A stretch of 64,000 nucleotides of DNA from Acidiphilium rubrum (GTDB taxonomy: Bacteria; Pseudomonadota; Alphaproteobacteria; Acetobacterales; Acetobacteraceae). Of the stretch, positions 57,940-64,000 are shown piece by piece. The stretch is from NCBI RefSeq assembly GCF_900156265.1, contig NZ_FTNE01000007.1, positions 110,989 to 174,988 of the forward strand. Reading direction: 5' to 3'. The position numbers and the translations under genes were made by a program. Each line of letters opens with the position of its first letter. Within the stretch, counting starts at the first letter, position 1. The notes under the pieces were generated by a model that was not told where the DNA came from, did not search any database, and saw only the letters and a program-made list of their open reading frames with translations.

Positions 57940-58526
57940 AGCACCCCCTTGGTCGAAGGCACCGCACCCGCCGCCCGCGCATCCGGCTCAACCGCCATCC
58001 GCAGCGCCCGCGCCACCGCCTTGAACGCCGCCTCGGCGACATGATGCGCATTATGCCCGGCCCGCTGGTTCACATGCAGCGCAAACTGCCCGTTCGCCGC
58101 CAACGCCTGGAAAAACTCCTGCACCAATTGCGTATCCATATCCCCCAGCATCGGCCGCTCGAACGCCACGTTGAACGCCAGAAACCCCCGCCCCGACAAA
58201 TCGATCACCGCCTCGCACAACGCCTCATCCATCGGCACCGCGGCAAACCCGAACCGCGTCACCCCGCGCTTGTCGCCCAACGCCTCGCGGATCGCCTGGC
58301 CCAGCACGATACCGACATCCTCGATCGTATGATGCGCATCGATATGCAGATCCCCCTCGGCCCGCACATCAAGGTCGATCATCGAATGCCGCCCGAACGC
58401 GGTCAGCATATGGTCGAAAAACCCGATCCCGGTGGCGATTTCGGTATGCCCCGTGCCATCGAGATCAAGCATCAACTCGATCGCGGTTTCGGAAGTTTTA
58501 CGACTGATGGTTGCGTTGCGGCTCAT
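57936..58526 (-). CDS. hisB: Imidazoleglycerol-phosphate dehydratase
   Basis: This 196-residue manganese enzyme of histidine synthesis shows the metal-binding His motifs FFDHMLTAFGRHS, DAHHTIEDVGIVLG and HNAHHVAEAAFKA. It is monofunctional, lacking the phosphatase domain of enterobacterial HisB. It is the first gene of hisB-hisH-GNAT and, past the repeat element, hisA-hisF-hisE-HIT. The ATG lies 50 bases from an AT-hairpin element upstream. Confidence 0.97.
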   Translation of the reverse strand: MSRNATISRKTSETAIELMLDLDGTGHTEIATGIGFFDHMLTAFGRHSMIDLDVRAEGDLHIDAHHTIEDVGIVLGQAIREALGDKRGVTRFGFAAVPMDEALCEAVIDLSGRGFLAFNVAFERPMLGDMDTQLVQEFFQALAANGQFALHVNQRAGHNAHHVAEAAFKAVARALRMAVEPDARAAGAVPSTKGVL

Positions 58527-58577
58527 CCGCGCTGCCTAGCCCAAAAAGATCGGCCCGCCAATCTTGCGCACCGCGTG

Positions 58578-58716
58578 GTTAAGGAAGTCCTTCTTTTTTG
58601 AAAAAAAGAAGCAAAAAACTTTTGTTAATTTAGGCCTCGGGCGTGTTCACCAGCACAGGCCCAGCGAATAAAAGTTTTTTTTGCTTCTTTTTTTCCAAAA
58701 AAAGAAGTGCTTCCTT
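58578..58716. repeat. AT-hairpin element, copy 6 (hisB-MFS)
   Basis: This is the best-preserved copy. The outer ends pair as TTAAGGAAGTCCTTC and GAAGTGCTTCCTT. The inner left stem is TTCTTTTTTG-AAAAAAAGAA and the right stem TTCTTTTTTT-CC-AAAAAAAGAA; CAAAAAACTTTTGTTAA pairs with AATAAAAGTTTTTTTTG. The right end touches the MFS stop codon. Flanking genes are co-directional. Confidence 0.9.
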
Positions 58717-60113
58717 CAATGATTGATCTGCTCCAGCGCCAACCCCTTGGTCGAAGGCCCCAGCGTAATCATCACGATCCCGACCAGCATCGCCGCCCCG
58801 ATGAACACCGCAACCCCCGGCACCCCGTAATCGCTCAACAAAATCCCGATCGCGAGCCCCGCGAACGCCGCGGCAAGCCGGCTCCACGAATAGACAAACC
58901 CCACCGCCCGCGCGCGAATCCGCGTCGGGTACAATTCCGGCTGATACCCGTGATACGCGAACGACATGATATTCGCCGCCAAGGTGAACAACACGCCGAG
59001 CGCAATCAGCAGGGCAGGGGCGTTGCTCATCGCAAACAGCGCGATCACCACGCCCATCACCGCCAACCCGCCGATAATCTGCGTCTTGCGCTCCAACCGA
59101 TCGGCGAACAGCGTGCCGATCAGCGGCCCGAACGGATTGGCGATCGCGATGATGAACGCATATTTCAGGCTCGCCGTCACATGAATGCCGCGATGGATCA
59201 GCAGCGTCGGCACCCAGGCGGCAAACCCGTAAAACCCGATCACCTGCGCCATGTTGAACACCGACAGAATGATGGTGCGCTTCCGATACTGCGGGCTGAA
59301 AATCTCAAAAAACGACCCAACGCCGTCCTCCTCCGGCGCCGCCGGCTGCGGTGGCGGCAGCGCGCTGCCGGTCTCGGCCATCACCTTGCGCTCGATCGCG
59401 CCGACAATCGCCTCCGCCTCGGCCATCCGCCCATGCCGCGCCAGCCAGCGCGGGCTTTCCGGAATGCCGCGCTGCAACAAAAACACCACCAGCGCCCCGA
59501 CCGACCCGATCAAGATCACCACGCGCCAATAATCCAGCCCGAACGGTTTGCTGCCCTTCAGAAAATACGCCAGAAACGCAATCACCGGCACCACCGCGAA
59601 GGTGATCATCTGATTGATCGAATACGCCCGCCCCCGCTCGGCGCGCGGAATCATTTCGGAAATGAACGTATCGATCGTCACCAGCTCCACCCCGATGCCG
59701 ATCCCCGCAATGAACCGCCAGATATCCAGCGCAAACCCGGTGGTCTGAAACGCCATGATCGCGGTGCACACCATGTACCAGATCAACGAACCGGTGAACA
59801 CGATCCGCCGACCCAACCGGTCGGCCACCTGGCTGAACACCAGCGCGCCGAGCCACAGCCCCGCAAAGGTCGCAAACACGAAGGTCCCGAACCCGGCCAC
59901 CTTCAACGCCCCGAGCGAGGCGAAAACCCCCAGCGACGCCGGCTTGAACAGCCCCGACCCGATCATCCCCGGCGCCACATACCCGGTGAAGAACAGATCA
60001 TAGAACTCGAACACCCCGCCCAGCGAGATCAGCACAATAATGGTCCAAACCGTGCGCGACGGCGGCAACCGGTCAAGCCGTGCCGCAATCTCCGCCGAAT
60101 GTTGCCCCGACAT
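58716..60113 (-). CDS. Major facilitator superfamily transporter
   Basis: This 465-residue transporter has twelve membrane helices and a metabolite:proton-symporter layout. The loop 2-3 motif is FSQVADRLGRRIVF, the first helix carries FEFYDLFFTGYVAPG, and later loops have LFADRLERKTQ and YPTRIRARAVGFVYSWSRL, typical of the sugar/aromatic-acid porter group. The start at 60113 has GGGGGA upstream; a longer frame upstream lacks similarity. The substrate is unknown. It is divergent from the GST gene with about 165 bases between. Confidence 0.87.
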   Translation of the reverse strand: MSGQHSAEIAARLDRLPPSRTVWTIIVLISLGGVFEFYDLFFTGYVAPGMIGSGLFKPASLGVFASLGALKVAGFGTFVFATFAGLWLGALVFSQVADRLGRRIVFTGSLIWYMVCTAIMAFQTTGFALDIWRFIAGIGIGVELVTIDTFISEMIPRAERGRAYSINQMITFAVVPVIAFLAYFLKGSKPFGLDYWRVVILIGSVGALVVFLLQRGIPESPRWLARHGRMAEAEAIVGAIERKVMAETGSALPPPQPAAPEEDGVGSFFEIFSPQYRKRTIILSVFNMAQVIGFYGFAAWVPTLLIHRGIHVTASLKYAFIIAIANPFGPLIGTLFADRLERKTQIIGGLAVMGVVIALFAMSNAPALLIALGVLFTLAANIMSFAYHGYQPELYPTRIRARAVGFVYSWSRLAAAFAGLAIGILLSDYGVPGVAVFIGAAMLVGIVMITLGPSTKGLALEQINH

Positions 60114-60280
60114 GATCAATCCCCCCGTCGCCGATGATTTACCCACCGTTAAGCCCGCAAGCCCCCGTTTTGGCAAGCATCCCCCGGGCCAGGCGTCGCC
60201 CCCGCTGGACAATCCCGCCAATCCGGCCATATCCAAGGTAAATCCAAAGCCGCCTCCGATCGAACCAAAGGAAATCCGCC

Positions 60281-60910
60281 ATGTCCGCACTCACGCTCTG
60301 GGGCTTCGATGGCTCCACCTACGTCCGCACCGTCAAAATGGTCCTCGCCGAAAAAGGCGTCACCGACTTCGAACAACACCAGATCAACGTCCTCGCCGGC
60401 GAACCCAAACAACCCGAACACCTCGCCCGCCACCCGTTCGGCAAGGTCCCCGTGCTCGATCACGATGGCCTGCGCATCCTCGAAACCAGCGCGATCACCC
60501 GCTACCTGAACGACATCCTGGCCGGCCCCGCCCTGATCCCCGCCACCCCGAAAGACCGCGCCCGGATGGACATGATCATCGGCCTGATCGATTCCTACGG
60601 CTACGGCGCGCTGCTCGGCGGCGTCGCCGCCTATCATCTGTTCCCCGATTTCGTCGGCGGCAAAAACGAAGCCGCCCGCGCATCCGGCATCGAAAACGGC
60701 CGCACGGTGCTCGCCCTCGCCATGCAAACCAAAGGCGCGTCCCCCTTCATCGCCGGCGACCTCAGCCTCGCGGACCTCTACCTCGCACCCATCATCGCCT
60801 ACGTCGCGATGACGCCCGATGCCGAGACAATCTTCGACATCCCCGGCTTCCCCGCCTGGTGGACCGCAATCCAGGCGCTGCCGAGCTTCAAATCCACCCA
60901 ACCCGGCTGA
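60281..60910 (+). CDS. Glutathione S-transferase
   Basis: This 209-residue GST has an N-terminal thioredoxin fold (LTLWGFDGSTYVRTVKMVLAEK, catalytic Ser/Tyr region; GKVPVLDHDGLRILETSAITRYL for glutathione binding) and an alpha-helical C-terminal domain (FIAGDLSLADLYLAP). A GGAAA lies before the ATG. The class and substrate are not assigned; the GKVPVL and ETSAI pattern fits beta/theta-like bacterial GSTs. Confidence 0.92.
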   Translation: MSALTLWGFDGSTYVRTVKMVLAEKGVTDFEQHQINVLAGEPKQPEHLARHPFGKVPVLDHDGLRILETSAITRYLNDILAGPALIPATPKDRARMDMIIGLIDSYGYGALLGGVAAYHLFPDFVGGKNEAARASGIENGRTVLALAMQTKGASPFIAGDLSLADLYLAPIIAYVAMTPDAETIFDIPGFPAWWTAIQALPSFKSTQPG

Positions 60911-61021
60911 CCCCATTTTCATGACCCGACGCACGGTTTCCGGCGATACCCTCATCTCTCACGAAACAATGAGGCTAATCCGCGCCGAGCAACCCGTGCG
61001 GACGGTCACGACCATCGCCCC

Positions 61022-61468
61022 TCACTCCACCTGCTCGGCCTGATCCCGCCGATCCTGATCGCGCACCAGCCAATACACCGCCCCCAGCGATAAAAACGCC
61101 GCCGACAGCGCAAACAACGTCTCCGACTGCCCCTTGCCCAGATCCAGAATGATCAGCTTGCGCACGATCGCCAGCATCCCGATCAAAATCACCACCCGCA
61201 CCCGCACCAACCCCTCGGCCCGCTCGCTGGTCACCAGAATCGATCGTTTGAACTCCAGCGCGATCACCACGGTAAAAATCGCCCCGAACACCGACTGAAA
61301 AATCGCCGGATTGGTCGGATCGAAACTGGTATAGAAAATATCATGCAGAATATTCGCAATCAGATGCAGCAGCGCCGCGGTCACGACCACCGCCATCAGC
61401 AGCGTCAGCACCTGCACCACGATGATCTCGAAATAATGATAGACCCTGGTCTCGAACCCCTCACGCAT
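61022..61468 (-). CDS. PsiE-like phosphate-starvation-inducible membrane protein
   Basis: This 148-residue membrane protein has four hydrophobic helices (VQVLTLLMAVVVTAALLHLI, FQSVFGAIFTVVIALEFKRS, VVILIGMLAIVRKLIILDL, LFALSAAFLSLGAVYWLV). IALEFKRSI and IVRKLIILDL are characteristic of the PsiE family (DUF in older databases), of unknown function. The start is the ATG at 61468 (MREGFETRVYHYFE); the open frame further upstream only reads through an AT-hairpin element and is not coding. Confidence 0.85.
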   Translation of the reverse strand: MREGFETRVYHYFEIIVVQVLTLLMAVVVTAALLHLIANILHDIFYTSFDPTNPAIFQSVFGAIFTVVIALEFKRSILVTSERAEGLVRVRVVILIGMLAIVRKLIILDLGKGQSETLFALSAAFLSLGAVYWLVRDQDRRDQAEQVE

Positions 61469-61542
61469 CCCTGATCGTCCTTTTTTGCTTATCCAGCACG
61501 CTGCCGCGCCGCCCGTCACCAACACACCACGACCGGTAAAAG

Positions 61543-61686
61543 TAAAGCAAGGTCTTCTTTTTTTGCAAAAAAAGAAGCAAAAAAACTCTCGTTCGTTAGC
61601 CCATTCGGGTGACACCGCCGGGAACCCAACTCCAAAAAGTTTTTTGCTTCTTTTTTCCAAAAAAGAAGCGCTTCCCTTCCTTCTCT
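61543..61686. repeat. AT-hairpin element, copy 7 (divergent PsiE-hslV)
   Basis: Left arm GGTCTTCTTTTTTTG-CAAAAAAAGAAG and CAAAAAAACTC; centre with GCCCATTCGGGTGACACC; right arm AAAAAGTTTTTTGCTTC-TTTTTTCC-AAAAAAGAAG, ending GCGCTTCCCTTCC. It lies in the divergent gap before hslV, so it may overlap promoters of either gene. Confidence 0.87.
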
Positions 61687-61711
61687 ACGCCACCCATGCC
61701 ATCTCCCAATC

Positions 61712-62263
61712 ATGGAAAACCCGCACGATCCGGTCGGCTGGCACGGCACGACCATCCTTTGCGTCCGCGCGAACGGCGCGGTCGCCATGGCCGGCGATGG
61801 TCAGGTCAGCCTCGGCAACACCGTCGTCAAAGGCAACGCCCGCAAGGTCCGCCGCATCGGCAACGGCGCCGTCCTCGCCGGATTCGCCGGCGCCACCGCC
61901 GATGCCTTCACTTTGCTCGAACGCCTCGAAGCCAAGCTCGAACGCTTCCCCAACCAACTCGAACGCGCCTGCGTCGAATTGGCGAAAGACTGGCGGACCG
62001 ATCGCTACCTCCGCCGCCTTGAAGCCATGATGGCCGTGGCCGACAGCGTCCATTCCTTCACCCTCACCGGCAACGGCGACGTGCTCGAACCCGAGGACGG
62101 CATCATCGCCATCGGCTCCGGCGGCAATTTCGCCCTCGCCGCCGCCCGCGCCCTGCTCACCGTCGAGGGCCTCACCGCCGAGGACATCGCCCGCCGCGCC
62201 ATGAAAATCGCCGGCGACATCTGCATCTACACCAACCACAACCTGATTGTAGAAACCCTGTGA
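61712..62263 (+). CDS. hslV: ATP-dependent protease peptidase subunit HslV
   Basis: This 183-residue proteasome-like threonine peptidase pairs with HslU. After a 12-residue propeptide the catalytic N-terminal Thr lies in [12 protein letters not shown]; the [22 protein letters not shown] core and [15 protein letters not shown] follow. The length is usual. It ends overlapping hslU by four bases (GTGA). Confidence 0.97.
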   Translation: MENPHDPVGWHGTTILCVRANGAVAMAGDGQVSLGNTVVKGNARKVRRIGNGAVLAGFAGATADAFTLLERLEAKLERFPNQLERACVELAKDWRTDRYLRRLEAMMAVADSVHSFTLTGNGDVLEPEDGIIAIGSGGNFALAAARALLTVEGLTAEDIARRAMKIAGDICIYTNHNLIVETL

Positions 62264-63579
62264 TCGACAGCCCAACCTACACCCCCCGCGAAATCGTCTC
62301 CGAGCTCGACCGTTTCATCGTCGGCCAGAACGATGCCAAACGCGCCGTCGCCATCGCGCTGCGCAACCGTTGGCGCCGCCAGCAACTCCCCGAAGCCATG
62401 CGCGAGGAAGTCGTCCCGAAAAACATCCTGATGATCGGCCCAACCGGCTGCGGCAAAACCGAAATCGCCCGCCGCCTTGCCAAACTCGCCCAAGCCCCCT
62501 TCATCAAGGTCGAAGCCACCAAATTCACCGAAGTCGGCTATGTCGGCCGCGACGTCGAAAGCATCATCCGCGACCTGGTCGAAATCTCCATCACCATGCT
62601 GCGCGATGCCAATCGCAAGGGCGTGGCCGCCCGCGCCGAACTCGCCGCCGAGGAACGCCTGCTCACCGCCCTGGTCGGCGAAGGGGCCGGCGCCGATACC
62701 AAATCCCGCTTCCGCACCATGCTCCGCGACGGCCAGCTGGAAGACAAGGAAATCGACATCGAAGTCGCCGAAAACCCCGCCAACATGATCGGCCAGCTCG
62801 ATATGCCGGGCATGCCCCCCGGTGGTGCCGCCAACATCGGCGAAATGATGAAATCCATGTTCGGCCGCCAGCAGGGCCGCAAGCGCATGAGCGTCGCCGC
62901 CGCCCGCACCGCCCTGAACCGCGAGGAAGCCGACCGCCTGCTCGATACCGACCAACTCACCGCCGACGCCCGCACCCACGCGGAAAACCACGGCATCGTC
63001 TTCCTCGACGAAATCGACAAAATCTGCGCCAAAACCGATGGCGGCTTCCGCGGCGGCGATGTCTCGCGTGAAGGCGTGCAGCGCGACCTGCTCCCCCTCA
63101 TCGAAGGCACCACCGTCTCAACCAAATACGGCCCGGTCAAAACCGACCACATCCTCTTCATCGCCTCCGGTGCCTTCCACATCGCCAAACCCTCCGATCT
63201 GCTGCCCGAACTCCAGGGCCGCCTGCCCATCCGCGTCGAACTCGCCCCGCTCTCGCGCGACGATCTCCGCCGCATCCTCACCGAACCCGAACACTCGCTC
63301 CTCAAGCAATACGTCGCCCTGATGGCCACCGAACACGTCCATCTCGACTTCACCGATGCCGCGATTGACGCCATCGCAAGCCTCGCCGCCGACATCAACG
63401 ACCGCGTCGAAAACATCGGCGCCCGCCGCCTCGCCACCGTCCTCGAACGCATGCTCGAGGAAATCAGCTTCGGCGCGACCGACCGCACCGGGGAATCCAT
63501 CAGCGTCGATGCCAACCTCGTCCACGAAAAAGTCGCCCCCCTGGCCGCCAAAGGCGACCTCAGCCGCTTCATCCTCTGA
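62260..63579 (+). CDS. hslU: ATP-dependent protease ATPase subunit HslU
   Basis: This 439-residue AAA+ unfoldase feeds HslV. Features are [20 protein letters not shown] at the start, Walker [10 protein letters not shown], Walker B FLDEIDKI, an intermediate I-domain (about 105-240), sensor-2/AAA small domain [19 protein letters not shown], and the conserved tail DLSRFIL that docks into HslV. It starts with GTG at 62260, overlapping hslV. Confidence 0.98.
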   Translation: MIDSPTYTPREIVSELDRFIVGQNDAKRAVAIALRNRWRRQQLPEAMREEVVPKNILMIGPTGCGKTEIARRLAKLAQAPFIKVEATKFTEVGYVGRDVESIIRDLVEISITMLRDANRKGVAARAELAAEERLLTALVGEGAGADTKSRFRTMLRDGQLEDKEIDIEVAENPANMIGQLDMPGMPPGGAANIGEMMKSMFGRQQGRKRMSVAAARTALNREEADRLLDTDQLTADARTHAENHGIVFLDEIDKICAKTDGGFRGGDVSREGVQRDLLPLIEGTTVSTKYGPVKTDHILFIASGAFHIAKPSDLLPELQGRLPIRVELAPLSRDDLRRILTEPEHSLLKQYVALMATEHVHLDFTDAAIDAIASLAADINDRVENIGARRLATVLERMLEEISFGATDRTGESISVDANLVHEKVAPLAAKGDLSRFIL

Positions 63580-63768
63580 TCCCGAACCCGTCAGTGAGCG
63601 CGGCACCCGCTGCGCCCATTTACGGGGCTATTCGTTAACAAACTCTTTCGTTTCCGAAAAAAACCGGCCGTATTGTCCCGGCGCGCAACGCCCGCGCCAT
63701 CGCAAAATCATCCAACCCCCCAATTTTCCGCTTTCTCACCCCCCGGGGTCGCGTCCTATAAAGCATCC

Positions 63769-64000
63769 GTGCCCTGGACCCCGAACCTCCTCCCCACCAC
63801 CCTGCAAGACCGTTTCGCCTACAGCATCCGCATGCTGCGCGAGACCATTGCCGACCAGGGCAAACGCCTCGCCGTGTCCGCCCCCCTCCTCTGGATGATC
63901 AACGCCCGCATCGCGCTGCTGTTCCGCCGCTTCACCACCCTCGCCACCGCCGCCCCGCGTCCCATCCGCCTGCGCAAACCCAACCCGAACCCCAAACCCG
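63769..64000 (+). CDS. Hypothetical protein, paralogue of the 32039 gene (5' part)
   Basis: The GTG start at 63769 opens a frame that runs off the window (77 codons seen). It matches the N-terminus of the 32039 protein: LQDRFAYSIRMLRETIADQG against SERFAVIFRALQRSVADNGY, then PLLWMINARIALLFRRF against PLLVLIWNYLSRQIARF, followed by the same Arg/Lys/Pro-rich linker. The upstream bases share CTTTCTCACCCCCCG with the other copy. The function is unknown. Confidence 0.72.
   Translation, partial: MPWTPNLLPTTLQDRFAYSIRMLRETIADQGKRLAVSAPLLWMINARIALLFRRFTTLATAAPRPIRLRKPNPNPKP

Noticed and set aside
61469..61660. N-terminal extension of the PsiE-like protein
   Set aside because: The extension translates the AT-hairpin element (Lys/Phe runs), so it is not conserved coding sequence; ATG at 61468 fits the family.

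Overview
The window is GC-rich, densely coded DNA from an alphaproteobacterium, most probably of the Acetobacteraceae type (Acidiphilium/Acidocella-like). That placement is inferred from base composition, the bamD-recN-ligA and hisB-hisH-hisA-hisF-hisE gene orders, an L-sorbosone-dehydrogenase-like protein and NodT-type efflux lipoproteins; no rRNA or tRNA gene is present to settle it.

Layout. 1-1045: 3' end of a biotin-dependent acyl-CoA carboxylase alpha subunit. 1046-12061: a tripartite ABC efflux operon (membrane-fusion protein, TolC-like channel, ATPase, two ~810-residue FtsX/MacB-type permeases) that ends with its own NtrC-type sigma-54 activator and histidine kinase. A full-consensus sigma-54 promoter and a repeat-rich candidate activator site lie just upstream, so the operon looks self-regulated. 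12156-15358: small metabolic genes (AhpD-like, sorbosone dehydrogenase-like, NIPSNAP, Ldh2 dehydrogenase). 15376-23058: a two-component system divergent from an RND efflux operon. 23069-26737: ssb and uvrA, divergent.

26738-34066 is a looser, less GC-rich accessory stretch: Uma2 nuclease-like protein, PEP-CTERM protein, RTX-like secreted metalloprotease, free-standing EAL phosphodiesterase, a lineage-specific hypothetical protein, an IS630 remnant and a Gly/Ala-repeat protein, separated by several copies of a GC-rich repeat. 34067-37877: two-gene ABC transporter, DapA-family enzyme, MpaB-family oxygenase. 38095-41485: four-gene TelA/YbjQ operon. 41536-46160: bamD, recN, ligA. 46351-49862: zinc/manganese ABC importer with two different permeases. 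49980-58526: rpsA, a NagA-MurQ fusion, a HIT protein and the histidine genes hisE, hisF, hisA, GNAT, hisH, hisB (minus strand). 58716-64000: MFS transporter, glutathione S-transferase, PsiE-like protein, hslVU, and the start of a paralogue of the 32039 hypothetical gene.

The most notable items are: (i) the sigma-54-controlled efflux operon; (ii) a family of about 130-base AT-hairpin elements in seven places, found between divergent, convergent and co-directional genes and inside the his and znu clusters; (iii) a single-chain NagA-MurQ protein; (iv) HisE with a Lys/Ala-rich N-terminal tail; (v) the TelA/YbjQ operon; (vi) a duplicated upstream-plus-start unit belonging to a hypothetical gene family.
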